A DNA stretch of 29,547 nucleotides from an uncultured Eubacteriales bacterium (lineage in GTDB: Bacteria > Bacillota > Clostridia > Christensenellales > Aristaeellaceae), in assembly GCA_900542395.1 (NCBI GenBank), contig UQNM01000030.1:1-29547 (forward strand). Direction: 5' to 3'. This document shows positions 1 to 6,584 of the stretch, one piece after another. Both the position numbers and the translations under genes were made by a program. Under the pieces are notes generated by a model. The model was not told the DNA's origin, ran no database searches, and saw nothing but the letters and a program-made list of their open reading frames with translations. How positions within the stretch are numbered: the stretch's first letter is position 1; each line of letters starts with the position of its first letter.

Positions 1-342
1 CGGATTGAAATATACCACAACGGCGTAGCATCCGCGCCGCCTTCGTCTCCCCTCGTGAGAGGGGAGCGGATTGAAATATACCACAACGGCGTAGCATCCG
101 CGCCGCCTTCGTCTCCCCTCGCACGAGGGGGAGTGGATTGAAATGCGCAGATCAGCGCGGCAACCGGCGTAAGCCGCAGCGTCTCCCCTCGCATGAGGGG
201 AGTGGATTGAAATGGGTGGATTGCCGCCGATTGGATGCAGCGGCAGGAGTCTCCCCTCGCATGAGGGGAGTGGATTGAAATATCCATGACGGTACGGGAC
301 TCAAGAAGGTATCTGGTCTCCCCTCGCATGAGGGGAGTGGAT
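1..342 (+). CRISPR. CRISPR array, type I-C-like repeats, leader-distal end
   Basis: Five spacers lie between 33-bp repeats at 45-77, 111-144 (34 bp, one extra G), 181-213 and 249-281, plus a repeat tail at 1-11 and a degenerate terminal repeat at 316-342. The consensus begins GTCTCCCCTCGCATGAGG and ends TGGATTGAAAT. It folds into an 8-bp stem, CTCCCCTC/GAGGGGAG, with loop GCAT. The GGATTGAAAT 3' end and the stem are typical of type I-C (I-B-like) repeats. Spacers are 33, 33, 36, 35 and 34 bp (12-44, 78-110, 145-180, 214-248, 282-315). Spacers 1 and 2 are identical. The last repeat loses its final bases, so the array reads rightwards with the leader beyond the left edge. No cas gene is in the window. 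Confidence 0.97.
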
Positions 343-394
343 ATCATACATATACATCTGCGGGAAAACAACGGAGAGAGGACGGAGGAAGAGT

Positions 395-1036
395 ATGAGC
401 TTAAAAGAACAAATCGAAAGCGGAAAGGTTTTCACGGAGTACGGCCATACCGCTCGGGAGGATCAGGAATACGAAAAGATCATCGAAGCGCAGCGCCGCA
501 AAAGCAAGCAACTGTGTTTTCGGTATAACCAGACCGATCCGATGGACGAGGAGGGGCGCGAAAAGCTGGTTCGCGAGCTGCTGGGCGGAACGGGGAAAAC
601 GCTGTGGCTGGAAGCACCCATCCACTTTGCCTACGGCTGTCACACGACGGTCGGCGACCATTTCTATTCGAATTTTAACCTGACGGTTGTGGACGACGGG
701 CGCGTAAGCATCGGAAACAGCGTGATGTTCGGGCCGAACGTGACCATCAGCACGACCGGGCATCCCGTCCACCCGTATTATCGGATGCGGGGCGCGCACT
801 TTTCCCTGCCGGTCGTCATCGAGGACGGCGTGTGGATCGGCGCGAACGTCGTCGTGATGCCGGGCGTGACCATCGGCAAAAACAGCGTCATCGGCGCGGG
901 GAGCGTCGTGACGCGCGACATTCCGGAGAACGTCGTCGCCTTCGGCACGCCGTGCCGCGTGATTCGCCCGATTACGGATGCGGATTTGGAAACCATCCGT
1001 CCGGGCATGACGATCAACGCGGACTGGAACGCATAA
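395..1036 (+). CDS. Maltose/galactoside-type O-acetyltransferase (hexapeptide repeat)
   Basis: A 213-residue acetyl-CoA-dependent sugar O-acetyltransferase of the LacA/Maa/NodL family. The N-terminal helical 'mac' region (about residues 1-60) contains RYNQTDPMD. It is followed by left-handed beta-helix hexapeptide repeats (SIGNSVMFGPNVTI, WIGANVVVMPGVTIGKN, VIGAGSVV) and the usual ending GTPCRVIRPI. The segment TTGHPVHPYYR carries the histidine expected to act as catalytic base. The start is set by GGAGG at 384-388, six bases before the ATG. The length matches the family. The natural acceptor (maltose, galactoside or other) cannot be told from sequence. The gene starts about 50 bp after the terminal CRISPR repeat; no convincing separate promoter was found. 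Confidence 0.92.
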   Translation: MSLKEQIESGKVFTEYGHTAREDQEYEKIIEAQRRKSKQLCFRYNQTDPMDEEGREKLVRELLGGTGKTLWLEAPIHFAYGCHTTVGDHFYSNFNLTVVDDGRVSIGNSVMFGPNVTISTTGHPVHPYYRMRGAHFSLPVVIEDGVWIGANVVVMPGVTIGKNSVIGAGSVVTRDIPENVVAFGTPCRVIRPITDADLETIRPGMTINADWNA

Positions 1037-1055
1037 AATCGGCTGCAAAACCCGG

Positions 1056-1084
1056 TTGCAAATCGCGGCGCAAGGGTGTATCAT
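1056..1084 (+). promoter_or_regulatory. Promoter for the membrane protein gene at 1114
   Basis: TTGCAA (1056-1061), 17-bp spacer, TATCAT (1079-1084). It lies between the acetyltransferase stop and the next start. The same TATCAT -10 recurs at nrdD and asnS. Confidence 0.7.
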
Positions 1085-1113
1085 AGAACGCAGATCACTT
1101 GCGCGGAGGACAT

Positions 1114-1764
1114 ATGGCAGACAATCGACTGACGAAAAAAAGACTGAAAAACCATTTTGCGTATAACTGGTGGAAGTATGCCCTGTCGGCGGCTGTCAGC
1201 GCGATGCTGGTGAGCATTGTGTTCGCGGTGACGGCATATCGCCCGCCGGCGGAAAAGAAGGTCGAGCTGTATGTGCTCAACGGCTACATCGACACGGAGA
1301 TCTTTCAGCGGGATTTCTGGCCGGAATTGCAGGTACGGAAGCCCGAACAGGAGGAGCTGACCGTCCTCAACATCAACCTGACGGACAGCAGCAACATCTA
1401 CGCGCCCATGCAGTTTTCGACCTATGTGGCGGCGCAGCAGGGCGACCTGTTCCTGATTTCGCGGGACGAGATGCGCAGAATCACGGCGGACGGCGCGCAG
1501 GAAACGCTGGTGGAGCTGACGGGATATCTGGATAGCGGCGTGATCGACGCGGACGGGATGGATTTGAAGAACGGGACGCTCGATCGGGGCGACGGCACGA
1601 CGGCGGTTTACGCCATCCCCGCCGATACGCTGACGGGGCTTTCGCAATACGGCAACGACCCGAAAAACAGCCTGCTCTGCATCCCGATGTACACGAAGAA
1701 CGCGGACAGCGCGGCGGCGCTGATCGGGCTGATGCTGGAGAAGCTGGCAGTAGTAGGAAAATGA
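1114..1764 (+). CDS. Membrane-anchored protein of unknown function
   Basis: 216 residues. A basic N-terminus (KKRLKNHFAYNWWKYA) precedes one hydrophobic segment at about residues 18-38 (LSAAVSAMLVSIVFAVTAY), so the rest is expected outside the membrane. The outer part has no motif I recognise. Phrases such as DLFLISRDEMRRI and YAIPADTLTGL are reminiscent of the short anchored proteins with a solute-binding-like fold seen in Clostridia, but this is only an impression. The ATG at 1114 is chosen over an in-frame TTG at 1099 because GGAGGA (1105-1110) sits three bases before it. The gene appears monocistronic: own promoter upstream, hairpin terminator downstream. Confidence 0.8.
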   Translation: MADNRLTKKRLKNHFAYNWWKYALSAAVSAMLVSIVFAVTAYRPPAEKKVELYVLNGYIDTEIFQRDFWPELQVRKPEQEELTVLNINLTDSSNIYAPMQFSTYVAAQQGDLFLISRDEMRRITADGAQETLVELTGYLDSGVIDADGMDLKNGTLDRGDGTTAVYAIPADTLTGLSQYGNDPKNSLLCIPMYTKNADSAAALIGLMLEKLAVVGK

Positions 1765-1787
1765 AATAAATTTTTTCGGCCGAAAAG

Positions 1788-1817
1788 GGCGGTGCGTGTG
1801 GCGCCGCCTTGTTTTTT
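1788..1817 (+). terminator. Rho-independent terminator after the membrane protein gene
   Basis: An 8-bp stem GGCGGTGC/GCGCCGCC (one G-U pair) with loop GTGTG is followed by TTGTTTTTT. A second perfect palindrome, TTTTCGGCCGAAAA, lies just before it (1773-1786). Confidence 0.8.
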
Positions 1818-1822
1818 GCGAC

Positions 1823-1842
1823 TTCGTGCTTTAACGCACGAA
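1823..1842. promoter_or_regulatory. Inverted repeat abutting the nrdD -35 box, possible operator
   Basis: TTCGTGC (1823-1829) and GCACGAA (1836-1842) form a perfect 7-bp inverted repeat with six bases between. It ends one base before the -35 hexamer of the nrdD promoter. It does not fit the NrdR box pattern. A regulator site is an inference from position only. Confidence 0.4.
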
Positions 1843-1843
1843 A

Positions 1844-1872
1844 TTGACACGGAACACAAGATGCTGTATCAT
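1844..1872 (+). promoter_or_regulatory. nrdD promoter
   Basis: TTGACA (1844-1849), 17-bp spacer, TATCAT (1867-1872). About 50 bp of leader precedes the SD GGGGAGAG and the ATG at 1933. Confidence 0.8.
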
Positions 1873-1932
1873 AGCAGGGCTTGCATTACAAAATATGGTA
1901 TCAATTTGATATAAACAGGGGAGAGAACGAAT

Positions 1933-4248
1933 ATGCCGGAGTACATCAAAAAGCGCGACGGGCGGCTCGTGCCCTACGACGAGGCAAAAATTGCCGCCGC
2001 CATCGACCGCGCGTTTGTGGCCGCGGAGAGCGGAAAGGGAGAGGACGAGGCCGACCGCCTGGCGAAGATTGTCACCCGCGAGATGAACGCGAAGGAAAAC
2101 AACGAAACGCCCTCTGTCGAGGATATTCAGGATCAGGTGGAGCGCGTGCTGATTGCCGAGGGCTACGCCAAGACGGCGAAGGCATACATCCTCTACCGCG
2201 CGGAGCGCAGCCGCACCCGCGAGGCGAAAACCCGCCTGATGCACATCCTGGAGGACATCACGTTCAAGGACGCTTCCGAATCCGACGTGAAGCGCGAGAA
2301 CGCGAACATCGACGGCGATACCGCGATGGGCACGATGCTCAAATACGGCTCGGAGAGCGCCAAGCAGTTTTACGATATGTACGTGCTCAACCCGAAGCAC
2401 GCGCGCGCGCACCGCGAGGGCGACATCCACATCCACGACCTCGACTTCCTGACGCTGACGACGACCTGCACCCAGATCGACCTGACGCAGCTGTTCAAGG
2501 GCGGTTTTTCGACCGGCCACGGCGTGCTGCGCGAGCCGCAGGACATCGGCAGCTATTCCGCGCTGGCCTGCATCGCCATCCAGAGCAACCAGAACGATCA
2601 GCACGGCGGTCAGGCCATCGCCAGCTTTGATTACGACATGGCGCCCGGCGTGGCCAAGACCTACATCAAGGAATACCGCCGCGCGCTTGGCGCCGCGCTG
2701 GATCTGCTGCTGAACCACGATGCGGCCGACGATGAGGCGAAGGCCATCATCCGCCAGATTCGAGCCGAGACGGGCGCGACCCCGACGCTCAAGCCGAACA
2801 AGGAATTTGACGACGCGCTGCGCGAGCGCCTGACGGCGATGACGGACGAGGCGACCGTCGAGCGCATGATGCACTACGCGACCGAGCGCGGCTACCGCGA
2901 GACGGAGCGCCGCACCTATCAGGCGATGGAGGCGTTCATCCACAACCTGAACACGATGCACTCCCGCGCGGGCGCGCAGACGCCGTTCTCCTCCATCAAT
3001 TACGGCATGGATACCTCGCCGGAGGCGCGCATGGTGATGCGCAACCTGCTGCTGGCGACGGAGAGCGGCTTGGGCAACGGCGAAACGCCGATTTTCCCGA
3101 TTCAGATTTTCCGCGTCAAGGAGGGCGTGAGCTACAACCCCGGCGACCCGAACTACGACCTGTTCCGGCTGGCGATTCGCGTGAGCGCCAAGCGCCTCTT
3201 CCCGAATTTTTCGTTTGTGGATGCGCCGTTCAACCTCCAGTATTACAAGCCCGGCCACCACGAGACGGAAATCGCCTACATGGGCTGCCGCACCCGCGTG
3301 ATCGGCAACGTATACGACCCGACGCGCGAGGTCTGCAACCGCCGCGGCAACCTGTCCTTCACGTCGATCAACCTGCCGCGCATCGCCATCGAGAGCAAGG
3401 GCGACGTCGAGCTGTTCTTCAAGACGCTGGACGAACGGATGGATCTGGTGTTTGAGCAGCTCGACGAGCGCTTTGAGATTCAGGCGCGCAAGAAGGTGCG
3501 CAATTATCCGTTCCTGATGGGCGAGGGCGTTTGGATGGACAGCGAGAAGCTGGGCTGGGACGACGAGGTGCGCGAAGTGCTCAAGCACGGCACGCTGTCC
3601 GTCGGCTTCATCGGTCTGGCGGAGACGCTGGTGGCGCTCATCGGCGAGCACCACGGCCAGAGCGAGCGCGCGCAGAAGCTGGGATTGAAGATCATCGGCC
3701 ACATGCGCGAGCGCTGCGACGCGCGGAGCGCGGAGAAGAAGCTGAATTACACGCTGCTGGCGACCCCGGCGGAGGGGCTTTCCGGCCGGTTTGTGAAGCT
3801 CGACCAGAAGCGCTACGGCAAAATCGCGGGCGTGACCGATCGCGAGTATTACACCAACAGCTTCCACATCCCGGTGTATTGCCCGATCAGCGCGTTTGAC
3901 AAGATCAGGTTGGAAGCGCCGTATCACGCGCTGACGAACGCGGGTCACATCTCCTACATCGAGATGGACGGCGACCCGACCAAGAATCTGGATGCGTTTG
4001 AAGCGGTTGTACGCGCGATGCACGACGCGGGCATCGGCTACGGTTCGATCAACCACCCGGTTGACCGCGACCCGGTTTGCGGCTACAACGGCATTATCGG
4101 GGATAGCTGCCCGAAGTGCGGCCGACAGGAGGAAGAGGTGCACTTTGAGCGCATCCGCCGCATCACGGGCTATCTGGTCGGCACGCTTGACCGCTTCAAC
4201 AACGGCAAGCGCGCGGAGGAGCGCGACCGCGTGAAGCACGGGATGTGA
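1933..4248 (+). CDS. nrdD: Anaerobic (class III) ribonucleoside-triphosphate reductase
   Basis: 771 residues. The enzyme reduces ribonucleoside triphosphates to dNTPs with a glycyl radical and works only without oxygen. An N-terminal ATP cone starts at IKKRDGRLVPYDEAKI (residues 4-19). Candidate active-site cysteines are C179 (TTTCTQ) and C452 (MGCRTR), followed by NLSFTSINLPR. The C-terminus carries C716 and the C726-x2-C729 pair of the zinc site (VCGYNG, CPKCGR) and the glycyl-radical segment RITGYLVG, with G746 as the radical residue. Only three cysteines of the zinc site are obvious. Radical formation needs NrdG, encoded next (4455). Own promoter at 1844-1872 with a palindrome beside the -35. 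Confidence 0.97.
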   Translation: MPEYIKKRDGRLVPYDEAKIAAAIDRAFVAAESGKGEDEADRLAKIVTREMNAKENNETPSVEDIQDQVERVLIAEGYAKTAKAYILYRAERSRTREAKTRLMHILEDITFKDASESDVKRENANIDGDTAMGTMLKYGSESAKQFYDMYVLNPKHARAHREGDIHIHDLDFLTLTTTCTQIDLTQLFKGGFSTGHGVLREPQDIGSYSALACIAIQSNQNDQHGGQAIASFDYDMAPGVAKTYIKEYRRALGAALDLLLNHDAADDEAKAIIRQIRAETGATPTLKPNKEFDDALRERLTAMTDEATVERMMHYATERGYRETERRTYQAMEAFIHNLNTMHSRAGAQTPFSSINYGMDTSPEARMVMRNLLLATESGLGNGETPIFPIQIFRVKEGVSYNPGDPNYDLFRLAIRVSAKRLFPNFSFVDAPFNLQYYKPGHHETEIAYMGCRTRVIGNVYDPTREVCNRRGNLSFTSINLPRIAIESKGDVELFFKTLDERMDLVFEQLDERFEIQARKKVRNYPFLMGEGVWMDSEKLGWDDEVREVLKHGTLSVGFIGLAETLVALIGEHHGQSERAQKLGLKIIGHMRERCDARSAEKKLNYTLLATPAEGLSGRFVKLDQKRYGKIAGVTDREYYTNSFHIPVYCPISAFDKIRLEAPYHALTNAGHISYIEMDGDPTKNLDAFEAVVRAMHDAGIGYGSINHPVDRDPVCGYNGIIGDSCPKCGRQEEEVHFERIRRITGYLVGTLDRFNNGKRAEERDRVKHGM

Positions 4249-4256
4249 GGGGGAAA

Positions 4257-4358
4257 ACTCCTTCCGTCTGCCTACGGCATGCCAACCTTCGGCGTTTTTC
4301 GTCGTCAGATTCCCGCCACAGGCGGTGACGACATCAAACGTCCCTTAAAGAGGGAGGT
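4257..4358. repeat. Dispersed palindromic repeat, family A copy 1
   Basis: Begins ACTCCTTCCGTCTGCCTACG nine bases after the nrdD stop and ends in AGAGGGAGG. It contains a compound hairpin: GTCGTCA (4301-4307) + CCGCC / loop ACA / GGCGG + TGACGAC (4326-4332). A CCCGC-ACA-GCGGG-type core recurs in the copy behind gyrB. Confidence 0.7.
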
Positions 4359-4393
4359 CTGATTTGCGCGCTGTCGCATTTTGCGCCCCAAAG

Positions 4394-4443
4394 AGCTCCC
4401 TCTTAGAGGGAGCTGGCACGCCGAAAGGCGTGACTGAAGGAGT
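4394..4443. repeat. Dispersed palindromic repeat, family A copy 2 (carries nrdG SD)
   Basis: Two hairpins in tandem: AGCTCCCTCT/AGAGGGAGCT (4394-4414, one-base centre) and CACGCC-GAAA-GGCGTG (4417-4432), then ACTGAAGGAGT. Read on the minus strand it starts ACTCCTTCAGTCACGC, which is identical to the start of the copy behind gyrB (8552-8567). The terminal GAAGGAG (4436-4442) is the only SD-like sequence before nrdG. Confidence 0.85.
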
Positions 4444-4454
4444 ATAAAAAAACT

Positions 4455-4961
4455 ATGGAAATTCGCTTAGCAGGACTTGAGCCCGAATCCATTGTCGACG
4501 GGCCGGGCTATCGGTTTACGGTGTTCGTGCAGGGCTGTCCGCACAACTGCCCCGGCTGCCACAACCCGCAGACGCACGATTTTTCCGGCGGCCATCTCGC
4601 TGACACGGACGACGTTATCGCGCATTTGGGAAAAAATCCGCTGGTGCGCGGGCTGACGCTCTCCGGCGGCGAGCCGATGATGCAGCCCGCGCCGCTGTAC
4701 CTGATCGCCAAGGCGGCGAAGGAAAAGGGCATGAACGTCTGGTGCTACACGGGCTTCACGCTGGAGGAGCTGCTGCGGGAGAACCGCGCGGATCGCATGA
4801 GGCTGCTCTCCGCCGTCGATGTGCTGGTGGACGGGCCGTTCCGCTCGCATGAGCGTTCGCTCGATCTGCTGTACCGCGGCAGCAAAAACCAGCGGCTGAT
4901 CGACATGCCCGCGACGCTGAAAGGCGGGACGATCCGGCTCTACGCGCCGCCGGAATGGTGA
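4455..4961 (+). CDS. nrdG: Anaerobic ribonucleotide reductase activating protein (radical SAM)
   Basis: 168 residues. It reductively cleaves S-adenosylmethionine with a 4Fe-4S cluster to place the radical on the NrdD glycine. The activase cluster motif C28-x3-C32-x2-C35 is visible in GCPHNCPGCHNP, followed by TLSGGEPM (SAM-binding GGE) and a VLVDGPF segment typical of NrdG. Length matches the family. The gene is about 206 bp behind nrdD, with two palindromic repeats between. No separate promoter was seen, so readthrough from nrdD is likely. SD GAAGGAG at 4436-4442 is 12 bases from the ATG, a long spacing, and lies in a repeat element. A hairpin terminator follows at 4990. Confidence 0.96.
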   Translation: MEIRLAGLEPESIVDGPGYRFTVFVQGCPHNCPGCHNPQTHDFSGGHLADTDDVIAHLGKNPLVRGLTLSGGEPMMQPAPLYLIAKAAKEKGMNVWCYTGFTLEELLRENRADRMRLLSAVDVLVDGPFRSHERSLDLLYRGSKNQRLIDMPATLKGGTIRLYAPPEW

Positions 4962-4989
4962 GGCTTGCGAAAAGAAGAAATTTATGCGA

Positions 4990-5027
4990 TTAACCCTATT
5001 CCTTTGCGGGAATTAGGGTTAATTTTT
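4990..5027 (+). terminator. Terminator after nrdG
   Basis: TTAACCCTATTCC (4990-5002) pairs with GGAATTAGGGTTAA (5009-5022), with one bulged base and loop TTTGCG, then TTTTT (5023-5027). Confidence 0.85.
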
Positions 5028-5048
5028 GTATAAATGCGATGAAATGAC

Positions 5049-5077
5049 TTGTTCAAACTGAATAAAAATGATAAAAT
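5049..5077 (+). promoter_or_regulatory. Promoter for the exported redox protein gene
   Basis: TTGTTC (5049-5054), 17-bp spacer, TAAAAT (5072-5077) with an extended -10 TGA directly before it. Confidence 0.7.
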
Positions 5078-5139
5078 AGTCTCAAAGGCGCAGGTCAAGC
5101 GCCGATTAAAGCGAGAGAGAAAACAGGAGGAACACGAAA

Positions 5140-6072
5140 ATGAGTGAGAATACGTCTCGTCGTGAGTTTTTGAAACTGGCCGGCAAGGGCGTGCTGGGCG
5201 CGGCCGCGCTGAGCACCGTTCCGGCGATGCTGCCGGCGCTGGCCGAGGGCGTGGAAGCGCCGGCCTGGCCGTGGGCGTACAAGAAGCTGGACAAGGACGC
5301 GGTTATGAAGCACGGCTATGAGTGCTTCTACTCGCACGGCGGCTGCTGCGCGGGCGCTGTGGCGGCGGTTGTCGAGCTGCTGGCCGAGGAATACGGCTAT
5401 CCGTACAACCAGCTGAACGCGCGCATGTTCGCGGATGGCGCGGGCGGATACGGCGCGGCCACGCTGTGCGGCTCTCTGGGCGGCGCGTGCGCGGTTTTCG
5501 GCCTGTTCTGCGAGGCGAACGAGGCGCGCGAGCTGCGCGACCAGCTCTATGCCTGGTACAAGGATCATGCGTTCCCGAGCTACCAGCCGGAGATGGAATC
5601 CATCACGACGGTTTCCGGCGCGATCGAGTGCGCGGTGTCCGTCGGCAACTACATGAAGGCGACCGGCTACGAGATGGGCGATCCGGGCCGCAAGGCGCGC
5701 TGCGCGGCCGTCACGGGCGAAACCGCGGCGAAGGCCGTCGAGCTGCTGAACATTCACTTCGGCTTCGAAGAGGCTCCGGCGGAGGAGCCGAAGGCCGAGG
5801 CCGCGCTGGCTGAGAACGAGTACGTCGGCACGGGCGTGAGCGAAATCGGCGGCGAGGTGAAGGTCAAGGTCACGATGGACGGCGACAAGATCGCGAAGAT
5901 CGACGTGCTGAGCCACAGCGAGACCAGCGGCATCTCCGACCCGGCGTTCGAGCAGATCCCGGCGGCGATCATCGAGAAGCAGAGCGCGGATGTGGACGTG
6001 GTTGCGGGCGCGACCAAGACCTCCGAAGCGCTGATCGCGGCGGTGAAGGACGCGCTGGCGCAGGTGAAGTAA
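5140..6072 (+). CDS. Tat-exported C_GCAxxG_C_C-type redox protein with FMN-binding domain
   Basis: 310 residues in three parts. (1) Residues 1-36: twin-arginine signal, SRREFLKLAGKG, hydrophobic stretch, Ala-x-Ala-like end (ALA); Tat export of a pre-folded cofactor protein is expected. (2) About residues 50-205: cysteine-rich domain like the C_GCAxxG_C_C/split-Soret family, with C69-C70 (GGCCAG), C110, C117, C124 (TLCGSLGGACAVFGLFC), C164 and C188. No CxxCH haem motif is present, so haem c is not supported. (3) About 228-310, after an Ala/Glu-rich linker: FMN_bind domain ending DVVAGATKTS; T292 matches the threonine that ApbE flavinylates in this family. Likely an extracytoplasmic electron carrier; donor and acceptor are unknown. 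Monocistronic: own promoter and strong terminator. Confidence 0.85.
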   Translation: MSENTSRREFLKLAGKGVLGAAALSTVPAMLPALAEGVEAPAWPWAYKKLDKDAVMKHGYECFYSHGGCCAGAVAAVVELLAEEYGYPYNQLNARMFADGAGGYGAATLCGSLGGACAVFGLFCEANEARELRDQLYAWYKDHAFPSYQPEMESITTVSGAIECAVSVGNYMKATGYEMGDPGRKARCAAVTGETAAKAVELLNIHFGFEEAPAEEPKAEAALAENEYVGTGVSEIGGEVKVKVTMDGDKIAKIDVLSHSETSGISDPAFEQIPAAIIEKQSADVDVVAGATKTSEALIAAVKDALAQVK

Positions 6073-6079
6073 ACCGACT

Positions 6080-6110
6080 AAAAAAGGCACCGAATTCAGG
6101 TGCCTTTTTT
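6080..6110. terminator. Strong hairpin terminator, usable in both directions
   Basis: Perfect 12-bp stem AAAAAAGGCACC/GGTGCCTTTTTT with loop GAATTCA, followed by further T. Confidence 0.9.
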
Positions 6111-6157
6111 TGTGTGCAATTTTGGCGGAAATCGGCTAAAAAAGTGCGTGTCAAGGT

Positions 6158-6191
6158 TTGAAAAAAACGGCCGAATTTGGTATACTATAAT
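6158..6191 (+). promoter_or_regulatory. Promoter of remB-gyrB
   Basis: TTGAAA (6158-6163), 17-bp spacer, TATACT (6181-6186) with extended TGG. An overlapping TATAAT starts at 6186. Confidence 0.75.
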
Positions 6192-6231
6192 AGAAATAAA
6201 ATGTGCGAAAAGAACACGCGCGGGAGGCTGT

Positions 6232-6561
6232 ATGATCCTTCATCTGGGCGACGACGTGAGCGTGCACAGCGCCGATATCGTGGCCATCATTGATTTGACG
6301 CAGAGCCAAAACCCCGTGACCGGGGCGATGCTGGCGGAGATCCGCCGCCAGAACCGTATCCTTGCCCGGCAGGGTGTCGTCGCCAAGAGCGCGGTAATCT
6401 GCGCGGGCGCGAGGCGGGCGGGCGGCATGACGGAAAACGCGCGCGTGTACCTGTCGCCCATTTCCACGGTGACCCTTGCGCAGCGCGCGCATGAGCGAGC
6501 CTATCCCGCCGCCGATTCGCTGTTTGAAGCGGCGCAGGAAAGCGAGCAGCCCGAGCTTTGA
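6232..6561 (+). CDS. remB: RemB-like (YaaB, DUF370) regulatory protein
   Basis: 109 residues. The start MILHLGDDVSVHSADIVAII and the late segment VYLSPISTVTLAQRA match the RemB/YaaB pattern, in which the protein begins with a hydrophobic strand plus HLGDD and ends with a YLSPISS-like motif. In Bacillus subtilis yaaB (remB) lies directly before gyrB, as here, and the family is linked to control of extracellular-matrix genes. The chain is longer than the roughly 80-residue Bacillus protein, mainly from a central insertion (RRQNRILARQGVVAK) and an acidic C-terminal tail (about residues 90-109). GGGAGG at 6222-6227 sets the ATG. gyrB follows after 23 bp, so the two are probably co-transcribed. 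Confidence 0.85.
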   Translation: MILHLGDDVSVHSADIVAIIDLTQSQNPVTGAMLAEIRRQNRILARQGVVAKSAVICAGARRAGGMTENARVYLSPISTVTLAQRAHERAYPAADSLFEAAQESEQPEL

Positions 6562-6584
6562 GGGCCGAGAAACGAGGAGAGTAA

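Noticed and set aside
286..528. Open frame running from the last CRISPR spacer into the acetyltransferase gene
   Set aside because: It overlaps the array and a recognised gene in another frame and shows no motif.
1850..1875. NrdR box near the nrdD promoter
   Set aside because: ACACAAGATGCTGTAT fits the ACACWATATATWGTGT pattern poorly and there is no second box at the expected spacing.
1831..4239. Very long open frame on the minus strand opposite nrdD, and similar ones opposite gyrB, gyrA, asnS, tgt and the hydrogenase gene
   Set aside because: These are antisense shadows of GC-rich genes, Arg/His/Ala/Val-rich without motifs or SD sites; the plus-strand genes are certain.
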